Origin: Karstenula rhodostoma CBS 690.94
Lineage: Eukaryota; Ascomycota; Dothideomycetes; Pleosporales; Didymosphaeriaceae
Length of the DNA stretch: 64,000 nt
Assembly (NCBI GenBank): GCA_010093485.1
Contig: MU001508.1
Coordinates: forward strand, 572,051 to 636,050
Direction: 5' to 3'
Shown piece by piece: positions 13,642 to 27,200 of this stretch. The notes beneath the pieces are model-generated. The model worked only from the letters and a program-made list of their open reading frames with translations, did no database searches and had not been told where the DNA came from. The position numbers and the translations under genes were made by a program. Numbering within the stretch: position 1 is the stretch's first letter; each line of letters starts with the position of its first letter.

Positions 13642-16600
13642 ATTAAGAGTTTTACTACTTTATTACTAACTATATACGCTAAATAATATAGCGCTACCTA
13701 TTAGACCTATAAAGACCTTCCTTACTACCTCTATATAGTATATAGAATAGCTAATAGTACTAGAAATATAAGTAAGAGCTAACTAAGTATAATATATATT
13801 TAACCTAACTAATAGTAAGGTACTAAAGCCATAACTATAAGCACTATAGCTACTAAACCTATATTAATTTATATATAATAATAACCTAATACTAAGTAGC
13901 CTATATATCCTTATAAATATATAAAAGTTATAGTAGAACTTATAAGTTAAATACTATAAACTATAATCTAATTAGTATAAAATAGAACTAGTAGAATATT
14001 ATATAGAGGTATAGAAAATAGAGAAGCTTATATTATACCTATAGAGTTTTATTATAGCTAACCTATTTAGTACCTATTACCTCCCTAAAAAACTATATAA
14101 AGAATAGATCCTTCTTATTATAAAGAAGGTAGGAGTTAATAATAAAGAAGTAAAGCTATAAGTATAATATAAATACCTATATATTATTTAAAGTACTAAG
14201 AGGTTAACTAAATAGGACCTCTAGCTAGCTAAATATAATTATATAGTATCTACTACTAAGAGGTAAGGCTATATAGAGACTATAGATAATATAACTATTC
14301 TTAATAATTTTATAAGAAGTATTATAGTACTAGATAAAGTATATACTACTACTTTTAAATAGGCCCTCTAAAATAAATAGGAGATAATATATTAAAATAT
14401 AATAAAGAGGTTTAGACTCTATATAGAGTACTATTATCTAGTTAAAACTATAATTAGAGCTATATTTATTACTAGAGGAGAACTAGATACTAGTACTAAA
14501 GGGGATACCTTTTATACTAGTAATAGTATACCTATATAAATATAAGGTACTTAAAAATAAGGATAGAGTATAATAATATCCTTATAAAAATTATATAACC
14601 CTAATCTACTTATATTATATAGGTAAGAATCCTTTATATTATATAAGTAAAGCTCTATACTATATAGGTAAAATATCTCTATACTATATAGGTAGGGAGG
14701 TTATAGAAGAAATAAAATACCTTACTAGTAAATAAAAAATTAAGGTATAAATAAAGAAAAGTATTCTATATATTCTATAGAATATATACTAAAAGATTAC
14801 TACTATACCTTTCTAGAAAAAGTTCTAGTATAGTAGAAACTATAACTAGGATAGAATAATTTTATTAAGTATAATATCTAAAATAATCCCTTAATATAAG
14901 AATAGATATATATATTTAAATAAGTGTAATCTAGAATACTATAAATTAAATAGTTATATACTCCTATACTAACCTAAATATTAGAGGCTAGTAATAAGTA
15001 ACTAGAAGGATAGAAAATTACTATAATTTCTATAAGCTTCTAAGTAACCTCTTAGTCTAACCCTTATATATACCTATTATAAACCTTATTAATCCTTAAC
15101 TTAGGTACTATATATTATATCTTTAATAATATTAATTAATTTATTTTATTCTAGCTACTAATATTAGAAGACTTTATATAGATAGGTAATATATAAGTCT
15201 AGATATAAGGATATAAAAGCGTTTACCTTAAACTATAAAGTTATTAGGGAAATAGTATAATTAGACTTAATAATATAACTTACTACCCTAACCTACTCTA
15301 TAACCTAGTATCCTTTTAACTACTTAAATATTAAGGACTATAGTAGGATACTAAATTAGAACCTATAGTACTAAAATAGGCTAATAATACTATTATAATA
15401 GAACTATAAGAGCTATATAGTTAATAAGTACTAAAGTATAAATCTACTAATAGTATTTATATTATTATATAAAGTATAGTATATACTATATATAAGGTAA
15501 TAATATATATAAAGTATAAAGTAAAAACTATAAATATAGTTATATAGTATAAATAACTAGGCTATCTAGAACTAAATATACTTAAGTACCTAGTATAGTA
15601 AGCTAAGGGGGTATATATTAAAGGTATCCCTATAGTAAAATATAATACCTATAAATAAGCTAAATTAAAATAATAGATTAGATATATATCTTAACTAAAT
15701 AATTAAGGACCTAGTAAGTATATTATAATTAACTTTTATAACTTTAAACCTAATAGCTTTACTAAAGAGAAAAGCTAAATATTAATTACTAATTAATACT
15801 CTAGCTATATATAGGACTTCTACTTTAGAGATAACTACCTAATAAGGACTATTATTAAGGTACTTAGTAGCTTTATACTATTTATAAAAGTATAGTTTAG
15901 TATAATAGTTAAGATTATTAAATTAGATAATAAGATCTTTATAGTAAAAGTAGATATTAAATACTAGTATATAAGCTAAGGTATTAAAATTAAGCCCTTA
16001 ATACTAGATATATAAGTATAAAATAGAGGAGCTAAGTACTTAGAGAGTATAATAAAAGAAAAAGCCTATATAATATAACTTAATATAAACCTTCTATAAG
16101 AAATATAGCCTAAGATTACTAGGGCTATAGTATACCTATATAATTAAATACTAAATTATAAGAATTACTAGTACTTATTATATAAAGTATTCTTTATAAT
16201 AGTTATCCTTATTAATAGAATAGTAACTTAGTCTTAGAAACTAAATCTAGTATATTTTAAAGTATATAGAAGTAAAGCCTTTACTATAACTAATAATATA
16301 TAGTATAGGAAAAATAAGTTATAGAGACTTAATCTAAAGGTATAGATTAGATACCTTATAGGATACTAATTAATAAATATCTAGTATATATAAATTCTAT
16401 TACTATTAAAAGTAATTAGTATCTATAATATTATATTTAATAAAGATATAGTATTTAATAGAATATAGGAAGAGCTTATAGATAACTTTATATATAGTAC
16501 TCTAGAAGAGATTATATTATAGGTTAGGACTATAGAGAAACTACCTACTCTAATAACTAAACTAGAAATAATTTTATTCTATAAAAATAAGTTAGTTATA

Positions 16601-18591
16601 ATAAGTTATAGTAACTTATAATAATAATAAGAGATATTAAAAGAATTACTAGAGAGAAAGTATAATAGTACCTATCTATTACTACTAATAATACTACTAC
16701 TAGTTATACTACTAGTATAACTTATAATATAGAATATACTATTACTAAAAGTATAAGTAGTAGATAACTATATATAGTAGTTAATAATAGCTAGTATAAA
16801 GATTATACCCTAGGTAGCTATATTTATAGTAGGTACCCTAGTAGGTTATAAAGGTATATATAAAGGCTATAACCTTAATAAAGTATAAGTAAAATAAATA
16901 CTTATAAAAGGATTAAAGCCTTATTAAAGCTAGCTACTACTACTACTAATAATCTAAACTAGACTTAAGGATTACCTAATAGGGGAATTATTTTAAAAAG
17001 CTAAATATAAATATCTTGCTAGCTATTAATAAATAAACTTATAAATAGAAGTACTATAAAAACTAATTAAATAAGTAGATTACTAAATCCTTAACTATAT
17101 ATAGGTATATACCTATAAACTTAATAAATACTATTAATTCCTAAAGTATAAGGCTTAACTAGTTATATAAGGAGACTAGTAAAAGGATATTACTCTATAA
17201 GATACCTATATAGTAATCTTAGCTAATTAATTATTCTATATACTTATAGCGATAGCTACTAGGTATAACCTTAAACTAAAATAATATAATATAACTAACG
17301 CGTTTATATATATAATACTTAATTAAGAAGTCTATATAAGGATACCTATAGGGTACTAAAAGAGAGGTATAACCCTTAAACTATAGAAGGCCCTCTATAG
17401 ACTCTAAATCTTATCTAAGCTATAGTAGAAAGAATTTACTATAATACTTAAAGGTATAGGTTTTACTATAATTCTATATAAACTATACTATATAATTAAG
17501 AATAGTATTATTATCTTCTTCTATATAGATAATATTATTATTACTTATTACTAAATAAAAAAGGTAGTAGTAACTAAAGTAGTAGAGCTACTTAAATAAA
17601 AATATACTATAACTAAAGAAGATAACCTATAATAGTTCCTTAGTATAGAGGTTATCTAAAAATAAAACTAATAACTTATATAATTATTATAGACCTTATA
17701 TATTAAGAAGATCTAATAACTAGTAGATAAAACTAATTACTACTATAATATACCTATAGCTAGTATAGAGCTTAAACCTTAAGAAGGTCTAGCCTTACTA
17801 TTAGAGATTAATAAGTATTAATAAAAAATTAGATTACTATTATTTATAGTAGTTATAATATAACTAGATATCGCTTTTACTATATTATAGCTAGCCTAGT
17901 TTCTATTAAACCTAGGCTAAGTATATTAAAATACTACTAATAGAGTATTATTATATCTCTTAACTACTAAATATAAAGGTCTATAGCTTAGAGGTAGATT
18001 ATACCTCTAGATTACTAGTAATACCTTATTTACTAATAATATAATTAATAGAAAAAGCTTATAGGGCTATATAATTAAATTATTTAATAGCCTAATAGTA
18101 TAGAGGGTAAATAAATAAGATACTATTACTACCTCTATAATAGAAGTAAAACTACTCGCCCTATTATAGGTAGCTAAGGAAGCTATCTATATTTTAAGAT
18201 TATTAAGGGAGCTTAGGATTATATTACTTAGCTCTATAATTATAATATAATATAATAATTAATAGATAATTTACTTAGTAATTTAGGAAGTATTAAAACT
18301 CTAGACTAAGCTCTAACACGTTAATATCTATAATTACTAGCTATAATAAGAAGTCTCTATAGGAATAATTACTATTAAATATACTAAGTTAGCTAAAATA
18401 ATTACTAATAGACTTATAAAGGTACTACTAGTAAATAAATAGCTAGACTTTTTTAACTAGCTTAGATTAGTTAATATAGAAAATCGAGAGGTAATAAGTA
18501 CTATACTACTTAAAGAAATCTAAGACTACTTTTACTAAGTACTCTAAGCTATTACTTATAATCTAGCTTAGGTAGTCTAGGGGCACTAAGC
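13642..18591 (+). pseudogene. Inner copia gag-pol polyprotein remnant
   Basis: The only confidently read portion is the 3' half: reverse transcriptase (about 17100-17600) and RNase H (to 18421). Codon changes are those RIP predicts: CGA to TAA in KARLVVRGDQ, CAG to TAG, GTA to ATA and GAT to AAT in YVDD, and GCT-GAT-GGA to ACT-AAT-AGA in ADGLTK. Gag, protease and integrase should lie in 13700-17000 by copia gene order, but their zinc and catalytic residues could not be picked out with confidence. The polyprotein is riddled with stops and cannot be translated. Confidence 0.85.
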
Positions 18592-18601
18592 TAAGGGGGT
18601 A
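18592..18601 (+). other. Polypurine tract of inner copia element
   Basis: TAAGGGGGTA lies directly upstream of the 3' LTR. It is the expected primer site for plus-strand synthesis and one of the G-richest runs in the block. Confidence 0.85.
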
Positions 18602-18887
18602 TATTAGATTATATATATATATTATTACCTATAGTATAGTATACTTACTATTATAGTAAGTTATAGTAACTACTAGTAGTAGTAGATAATAAGTATAAAA
18701 GGAGAGACTAGGATATTTTATACTATTAGAATTAGTATAGGGTACTAAGGTACTATTTAAGGGTATATCTTAGCTAGACTTAGAATAATAATTAATTATA
18801 ATAATTTATATAATTATATAATATATAACTAATCTATCTATATCTATAGTTTATAGTAATCTATTATTATTTATAGTGGATCTAATA
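18602..18887 (+). repeat. 3' LTR of inner copia element
   Basis: Aligned to 13356-13641 at a constant offset of 5246 with no gaps. It is immediately preceded by the polypurine tract and followed by GTAGG. Confidence 0.95.
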
Positions 18888-18892
18888 GTAGG
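18888..18892. repeat. Target-site duplication GTAGG, right copy (inner copia)
   Basis: Exact partner of 13351-13355; sequence of the outer element resumes after it. Confidence 0.93.
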
Positions 18893-21800
18893 AAAACTCT
18901 TTATACTAGAGAAGTAGTAAGTCTCTTAAATTATAAAGAGCTTAATTTAATCTTATATATATTTCTAGTATTTTAAATCTATTTAGAAGTTTATAGGTTA
19001 TAGAATTATCTACTATAATTATAGTATTTAGAAATACTCCTATAATATTATATTATTTAATCTTAAGGTTAAACTTTATAGTAATTACTATTACTATTTA
19101 GAATAATCTTACTATAAGTATAGTAGTATAGGTTAAGTATAGGGTATCCTTTAATTAAAGGTCTCCTTTAACTATAATATAAGTTTTATAATTTTTAAAC
19201 TAACTATTCTAATTAAGCTTATATATAAATACTTATTTTAATAGAAATAAGTATTTTATTACTTATAATTAGGGTAGCTTTATTTAAGTTCCTTTCTACT
19301 ATAGGGTAGTAATTTCTTTAATTATAGTCTACTTAAATAGCTTTTTTAGAGGATAGGAAAATAAATATTTTTAGAGTATTAATTCTAGTAGTAACTTATC
19401 TCTATATAGATAAGCTAGTAATATTACTAGTTTTAATTTCTTAAATATAACTACTATAACTACTATATTTAGTATTTTATAGCCTTTATACTTATTCTAG
19501 ACTTTATCTACTCCTAGTATAAATATATATATAAAGTTAATCTAAAAACTATTTTTTAAAGATAGATCTACTATTAGTATATATATACTAAAATTTAATC
19601 TATCTTTTAACTAATTATTATAATCTATATCTTATTATCTTAACCTTTAAACTAGTAAATACCTATTTATTAGTTAGTTAATCTTAGGTACCTTTTCTTA
19701 AAGTTATTTACTTACTTTATTTACTATAGGGAAGATATATTATTATTTTTAACTTACTAGTAGATTTTTTACTTTATCTAGTAGTATAGAGTTAGTTATA
19801 CTAGGTTAAAAAGTAGTAGTAGGGTTTTAAAGCTCCTACTCTAGGGAAGTATTATTCTAAAACTCTAGTTTACTAGCTTTTCTAATTAAATTCTAATTCT
19901 AGTAACTCCTAGTATTTTTATAATTATATTAATTAGTCTTTATAATATCTAGCTATAGTATTATATTTAGGGTTATAAGTTCTATACTTAAATTTTAGCC
20001 TATATAAATTCCTAGCTACTAGTTAGCTATACCTATAGCTTATATAGTAGTTAGTATTATTATTTCCTAATTTCTTAGCTAGCTATCCTTAAAATCTATC
20101 TACTCTAATCCTTTACCTTTAAGTAGTTACTTAGTATTCTTAATTCTTATAGTACTCGTATACTTATTTAAGCTAGAAGTAAGATTAATTATATTAAATA
20201 TATCTTCTAGATTATTAACTTTATTCTTATAAATACTTTCTATAATTTTTAGAGTTTCTACCTTTAGAAGCTTAACTTTATATACTTCCTAGTAGAAGAT
20301 TATCTTATTAAATATAATATTCCTAGTTATAATTACTTAATTAAGTATAAGAACTTATATTCTATAGATATTAAAAGTTTAATAGTCTACTAAATACCTA
20401 ATATAAGTTTTTAGATTTATTTTAAATCCCCTTTTATTATATCTAGTTTCGCGATTCTTTATTAGAGGATATACTTAGTATTTATAGGTATAAATTCTAT
20501 TTTAGTTTAAATAGAAATTTACTATTATATATTATATAATTACTAGCTTATAATACTAAAAGTACTATTAGAACTAGCTATCTAATACTTTATTTAGTAA
20601 TTAAAAGCTATATACTATACTTAGGCTTATATTATATAACTAGACTACTATATTTATAATCTCTAGCTATAGCTTTATTAGTAGATTTATACTAGACCTT
20701 ATTTTTACTATTTATTTAATTAGCTCTTTTCTAGCTTACTCTATTAAACTATTAGTTTTATATATATAAGGTAGTAAAAGATTAATTATAATTCCTTTTT
20801 TAATTATCTATTTCTTATATTATAATATCCCTTACTATAGGAGTATTACTATATTATTATCTTACTAGATTTATATAATTTAGAGCTAGTACTTATTCTT
20901 TATAAAGGTTAATAGGTGTTTTATTAATTATAGAATTTCTAAAAGTATCTTCCCTTATAGATTAAAATTATAAAACTTTCTACTAAATTCTTCCTTTATT
21001 ATAAAAATCTAGAATTTAAGTATTTACCCTTACTCTATATTAAATAGGTTCTATATAATATAGTAGAATAGATATAGTAAATACTTATATAATTATTATA
21101 AGATTACTTTACTTATATATATAACTATATAATACTTATATTTTTATTATTATATTCCTTTAATTAATATACTGTATACACTAGAAACTAGAGCTTATAA
21201 AGCCTTTTTTCTAAGGTATTCTAATTACTTATACTATAGTTCTTTACTATTTAAGTAGGAGATATTCTCTCTTAATAGCTTAGATAGTTAAATTATATTT
21301 ATAATAGTAGGATAAGAGTATATAGGCTTATATTTAAGGAAAGTAAGGTTATACTTATATTATAGGTCTACTATTATAATACTTTATTTAATTATTCTAA
21401 TTCTTAGGGTATTATTTAAGCTAAGATACTAAATACTAACTTTTTTAAGTTAAGCTTCTAAAATAATATTTATATAGAAGTTCTTAACTACCTTTATATT
21501 TTTAAGTAGTAGATTCTCTAATTATTTCCTATTCTTACTATAAAGAATATTCTTAATTAGATAATTTCTTATTTTTAAAATAGGTAGAGCTTAAGTTTCT
21601 ATTTTAACTTAGTCTTCTATAGTTACTTTTTTAAAAGAACTAGTAACTAGAAGGTTCTAATTATTAATAAGATAAATAGTAACTATACTATCTAGAATTA
21701 TACTTTTAAAAAATAGGTAAGAATTCTATATTATATTATAGATTCTATTCTTAGAGACTTTATTTAGAAGATTAATTAAATTAATAAGAGCTACTATAAT

Positions 21801-23039
21801 ACTACTAGGGTAGTTAATAATAAGCTATTTCTTATTACTTATTTTCTAATTAGTACTATTAATTTTAGTCTATAGCTTTAACTATTATAGAAGTTTTAAA
21901 TAGCTTAAAATTTTATTTTACTCTTTATTAGAAAGGTTAAATACTTAGGATCTATTAATTAGAGTACTAGTAATAGCTATCTATAAGTATTAGTATTTAA
22001 TTAATTACTATTTATATTAGATATTTTTATAGGGGTAGTTAAAATAATTATTATTTTATATATTATTAGATAATTCCCTACTAGGCTTAGTAGTCTAACT
22101 ACTAAATATTATATAGATACTAGTCCTTTTATAATTAGGGTAGAGTAATTATTCTTAGATTAGTACTAAAAATATCTTTCTAATCTTAGAAAATATTATT
22201 ATAGGCCTTTTAAGTATTTTATTAAGTAGGATTTATTACTTAATTAAGTAGGACTACTTAGGGGTAATCTTCTTATCTAAAGCTTTAAGGAAATTATAAA
22301 TTATAAGTACTCTTTTAGTTTCTTTAACTAAGTATATAATTACTTTATAGTAGAAGAGCTACTATTCTTTAAACTAGATTTCTAGGTTCTACTATCTACT
22401 CTTTATTTTATTAAAATAAGTATAATACTATACTTAAATAAGATTCTTAGTTACTCCTTTAATAGGTACTAGATTATTCTTTAGTATATAAAGTAGATAT
22501 TATAAAATAGATTTATTATCTTTAACTATATTAATTATTACTAAAGTAAGGAAATCTTAGGAGATAGTAATATAAATCTAGTTCTAGAGATTTTATAACT
22601 TAGAATAATATATTTACTAGTTAGAGATTATAGCGCGATATTCTATAATCCTTAAAATATAGCTTTCTTTATTCTTCTTATATAATTTAAGCTCCTACTT
22701 ATAATCTTTAAGGTTATCTAAAGTAACTAGTTAGTATAGTTCTTCTAGAATAACTAGTTAAATAGAGTAATTATCCTTAATTAAGGGGACTATTAGACTA
22801 TTTAGATTAATTTTAGACTAGATACCTTTAGAGTTTACTTAGAAATATAAGCTTATAAACTAATAAGGCTAGCTTATTTAATTAATAAACTAGGTCTAAG
22901 TAACTAGAATAGTTAAATTACTTATAGCTTTATTAAATAAAGAAGGCTTTTAGTATAATAGAAGAACCTAAGAGGGTATATTTAAGTAGTAAAGTATATA
23001 GAGAGAATTATTCTATATTTTAAGTACTAGGCTTATAAT
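18893..23039 (-). pseudogene. Outer copia gag, protease and integrase region
   Basis: This is the 5' portion of the outer element, expected on minus to carry gag, protease, integrase and the first part of reverse transcriptase. Assignment rests on position between the 5' LTR and the inner insertion, and on the RT remnant across the gap. I could not read zinc-knuckle or DDE residues with confidence. Several CpG survivors (about 20450, 22633) occur here. Confidence 0.6.
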
Positions 23040-23245
23040 TATAGTAGAGAAAAGAAACTTAAATATCCCTTTATTTAGGGAGCGAATTAATTAGATTACT
23101 ATATAAGAAAAGATTACTAGAAAGGCTAGTTATATACTATACTTATCCTAAATTAGTTTAGTACTCGGGTTAAGGTACCCCTTATTGTGGCTAATTGGAG
23201 CTCTATAAACTCTAATATTACTAAGTATTATTTATATTCTTAATA
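23040..23245 (-). repeat. LTR of outer copia element (5' LTR in element orientation)
   Basis: Same 206-bp unit as 10481-10686. It retains more ancestral bases (AGCGAA, CTCGGG, TTGTGG) than the left copy, so it is less mutated. Confidence 0.92.
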
Positions 23246-23250
23246 ATAGT
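23246..23250. repeat. Target-site duplication ATAGT, right copy (outer copia)
   Basis: Exact partner of 10476-10480. The sequence continues into the 57-bp minisatellite that the element interrupted. Confidence 0.9.
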
Positions 23251-23695
23251 AAATTACCTTAAAATTAAGTACTTAGCTAGAAACTATATTAATAATAGTA
23301 TTACTACTAACTATCTTAGATTTAAGTACCTAGTTAGAAACTATATTAATAATTATATTACTACTAACTACCTTAGGTTTAAGTACTTAGTTAGAGACTA
23401 TATTAATAATTATATTACTACTAACTATCTTAGAACTAAGTACCTAGCTAGAAACTATATTAATAATTATATTACTACTAACTACCTTAGATTTAAGTAC
23501 TTAGCTAGAGACTATATTAATAATTATATTACTACTAACTATCTTAGGTTTAAATACCTAGCTAGAGACTATATTAATAATTATATTACTATTAACTATC
23601 TTAGAATTAAGTACTTAGCTAGAAACTATATTAACTATCGCGTTACTACTAATTACCTTTAGATTAAGTACCTAGCTAGAGACTTTATTATTAAA
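23251..23695. repeat. 57-bp minisatellite, about 7 copies
   Basis: Copies start at 23281 and every 57 bp after it (23338, 23395, 23452, 23509, 23566, 23623), with a partial copy before. Each reads AAACTATATTAATAATTAT then TTACTACTAACTA and ends AGTACTTAGCTAG. A diverged unit lies left of the outer copia (about 10430-10475), so that element landed inside the array. The period is 19 codons, so a repetitive protein is possible. Differences between units are mostly transitions. Confidence 0.9.
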
Positions 23696-24053
23696 GACCT
23701 AGTTATCCTTTACTAAGGAGTATAAGTAGTAGACTAGCTAAATTTAAAATAAAGTTAATTAATAAATATTTAGTTATTAGAAATACTAGTAGTCTAGAAT
23801 ATATACTAGGTCTAGTATATATAGAAGTATTAAAATATCTAGTAAAATAAAACTATAAATTATATATAGGGCTTAACTAGGGGTTATAAGAAATATAATA
23901 ATACTCTATATTATATATTATCTAGAAAGTAAATAGAAGGAAGTTCTATAATACCTTTAGTAAATCTATATTATATAAATAATTATATATATTTTATATA
24001 TAGTATACTAGCTATTATAAATATATATTATAATATCTATCTAACTTAGTAGT

Positions 24054-24245
24054 TTAAGGTTCTATACTAATAATAAAAATTAGTATAGAGGTAGATTATA
24101 ATATTTAATAGCTTATAAATATTACTTAATTAGATAATTTAATATTCTATACTAATAATAAAAATTAGTATAGAGGTAGATTATAGTATTTAATAGTTTA
24201 TAAATATTACTTAATTAGGAAGTTTAATATCCTATATTAATAATA
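24054..24245. repeat. 85-bp tandem repeat, about 2.3 copies
   Basis: The anchor CTATACTAATAATAAAAA occurs at 24062 and 24147 and, slightly changed, at 24232. The unit includes TTAGTATAGAGGTAGATTAT and AAATATTACTTAATTAG. Confidence 0.85.
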
Positions 24246-27200
24246 AAAAATTACTAAAGTATTACTATCTCTATATAACCCTACTAAGCTACTATCTCTC
24301 TTTAAATCTAGTACTATTTTTTTAAAGCTATTAAATTCTTTCCCTTTAAGGTTTTACTCTTTTATTTAGTTTTAGGTATATTTTTTTCTATAATATTATT
24401 AGATTAAAACTATATATAACTATCTACCTTATAGAGCTATTTATTATAAGGTACTTAAATTATATTATTTAGAATATACTATACTATATCTATATAGAGT
24501 TAGAGACTTATTTAGAATTAACTCTTTTAGTATAACTACTAGTATTATCTATATTAGTACCTTTATTAAGTACTATACTATCTAATATACTACTACTAAT
24601 AATATTACTATTTATAGCTATAGATATTAGAATAGATCCTTATTATATTAGAGTAAATCCTTACTATATTAAAGTAGGTTCTTACTATATTAGAGCTATT
24701 ATATTTATTTTATATAGATATCCTCTTTTATATACTAGTATAGGTATAGTAGAGAATATAATAGTAGTAATTAATTTAATTATATAATATTCTTAATCCT
24801 TACTAGTATTAAGTAAGTCTACTATAGTATCTATAAGGTATATTTTATAGTATTCTTTAAAATTATCTTCTAGAAACTCTAATATTACCTTAAGTATATA
24901 ATAAACTAGGTAGATACTATTAGTAGTTTTATCTAATATATATATATCTAATAGTTAATAGCTTAGTATACTAATATAGCTAGCGCTATCTCTAGGTATA
25001 TCTATATTCCTATTAGCTATTACCTTTTTTTATAATTTTTATAACTTTAGGTATTAGTTATAAGTTTTCTAATACTATACCTTTAAGACTATCTTAAAAA
25101 AGGGCTAGTATTCCTTAAAAAGGTTAAAAAGTTATATATAATTAGGGGGTAATTTCTTATATATCTATACCCTAATTTTATTACTAATATTACCCTAGGT
25201 TTTTTCTTCTTTCTATACTAGCTACTAAGTACTATAGATAATAGACTTTATATAACTCTTATTAAATCTATAAAGGAGGTTTATTATATAATTTAAAATC
25301 CCTTATATATAGTTTTAATATATCTAGAGCTATACCTATAGCCCTATAAATATAATAGTAATATTTTATAATTTATTATTTCTTAGATACTAGATTAATT
25401 ACCTATTAGTACTAGGTACTATAATATAGATAGATATAATAAGAAGCTAATATATAAACTATACTAACTTTATAGTTATACTATTAGCTCTAGAAGTTAT
25501 ATTATTAGCTCTAGAAAGTATATTAGCTCTAAAAAATATATTAGCTTTAAAAGCTATATACTTAACTTTAAAAGCTATATTCTAGGTTAAGTATTAACTA
25601 AAAGCTATAACTAGTAGTAATTAATAGATAGTAAAGTAGAATTTAATAATAGTAAGTATTTTTATAAATAGTATATTAATAATATATATTAATAATATAT
25701 ATTTATACTTAGAAGTCTATTAGGCTAGGTATTTTAAATAATTAGTTCTATAGAGGAGTAGTATAATATAAATAATAGCTAAATATTTATAATTAAATTA
25801 TAGGATATATAGTAGTAGTATATATATATAAATACTAGAGGGGTAATTATACTACTAGAGAGAAGTCTAGAAGACTCTAGGAATTATCTATCTATAGGAG
25901 GACTATTTAGTTATAATAAGAATTCTTAAATAATAGAATAACCTCCTATAGTAGTATATATATATAAATATATATTAATATTATAGAGGGGTAATTATAC
26001 TAATAGAGATAGAGTCTAGAAGACTCTAGAAATTATTTATATATAGAATAACTAATTAGTTATAATAAGGACTCTTAAGTAGTAAGTTAATATTCTATTT
26101 TTTTTTAACTATTTATATAATTTATATATATTAGTAGTTACTACTACTACTATCTAGTTCTATTAAAGTATAAGTTCTCTACTATTTACTTATTTTATAG
26201 TACTTATTAACCTACTAAATAGATAATACCTATAATTACTAAAATAAAAATTATCTATTATACTAGTAAGCCTATTAGATATAGTCCTTATACTAAGAAG
26301 CTATTATAGAAGTTATAATAGGTATAGTAATTATAGGGAATATATCTAGTATAGTTAGTAACTATTACTACCTTTAAAAATTTCTAGAATAAGGACTTAT
26401 ATATTAGTAATAGTAGTAGTAATAGTAATAATAATATATCTAATAATTATAAATTTAAATATTTTTATCTAGAGGATAAGTAACTATATTATATAATAGA
26501 TAATATATATATAACTAAGGATAAGGTAATAACTATAAAAGGCCTTAAATTAATTCCTTTACTACCTTCTAAATAGTAGTAAATCCCCTAGTTACTAGTT
26601 TTAATACCTAAATTAGAGTATAATAATAGATTTCTTCTATACTATTACTAGTATATATATTTCTAGCTAGATATTAATAAAGTATAGATTCTCCTATCTA
26701 GTATATATAGAATAGATAGGTACTTAGAGTTTCTCTATATAATTATACTATTAAAGTAGAAGGTAGAATAGAAAGGTATATAACTTAATAGACTATTCTA
26801 AACTATAGATATAATAGTAATAGTCTATATTAATAAAAAGTAGGAAAATAAATATATTAGTTAATTAATTACTAGAAAGAATATATACTATTATCTAGTA
26901 TACTTTAGAGGTATCTATAGATATAAGAAGAAGTATACTCTCTTAAAAAAAATTTATTTTAGACCTATCTAATATATCTTTTATTTAGTCTACTCTCTTA
27001 CTATAATAGTTAATAATAGTTAATATTATAGTAATAATAGGGCCTTAAATTATTATTAATAAAATATAGAAGTATAAGAATATAGTTTATATAAATATTA
27101 ATAAAGTCTACTAGATAGCTTATAAGTTTAGAAAGAATATATCTAGATATATAGATTATTACTATTATATACTAATTAATATTATAAAATAGTAAAATAC

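Larger units (their letters stand above)
13356..18887 (+). mobile_element. Inner Ty1/copia LTR retrotransposon, RIP-degraded
   Basis: A 5532-bp element with 286-bp LTRs (13356-13641, 18602-18887) and a perfect GTAGG target duplication (13351-13355, 18888-18892). Landmarks on plus, all in one reading frame: KARLVVRGDQ remnant at 17150-17179, NAF...L box at about 17297, YVDD remnant (YIDN) at 17522-17533, and ADGLTK remnant at 18404-18421. The order RT then RNase H with YVDD is diagnostic of Ty1/copia rather than Ty3/gypsy. A polypurine tract precedes the right LTR. The frame is kept over more than 1.2 kb, so damage is by point mutation with no indels there. It inserted into the outer copia, so it is the younger of the two. 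Confidence 0.95.
10481..23245 (-). mobile_element. Outer Ty1/copia LTR retrotransposon, RIP-degraded and split
   Basis: Two 206-bp LTRs (10481-10686, 23040-23245) bound the element; removing the inner insertion and one duplicated target copy leaves about 7.2 kb. A 5-bp target duplication ATAGT flanks it exactly. It lies on the minus strand: a polypurine tract sits next to the left LTR when read on minus, and minus-strand remnants of the reverse transcriptase YVDD box (13255-13266) and the terminal ADGLTK box (about 12361-12378) occur in one frame 298 codons apart. The inner element lies about 90 bp upstream of YVDD. LTR ends read TA...TA where TG...CA is expected, as RIP would produce. The element is dead. 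An unexplained ~1.5 kb lies between the pol end and the left LTR. Confidence 0.9.

Noticed and set aside
13356..18887. Ty3/gypsy classification of the inner element
   Set aside because: YVDD rather than YLDD-type context, KARLVVRGDQ and a C-terminal ADGLTK box after RNase H are Ty1/copia features.
23251..23695. 57-bp repeats as a CRISPR array
   Set aside because: Contiguous tandem units without unique spacers, in a fungal genome.
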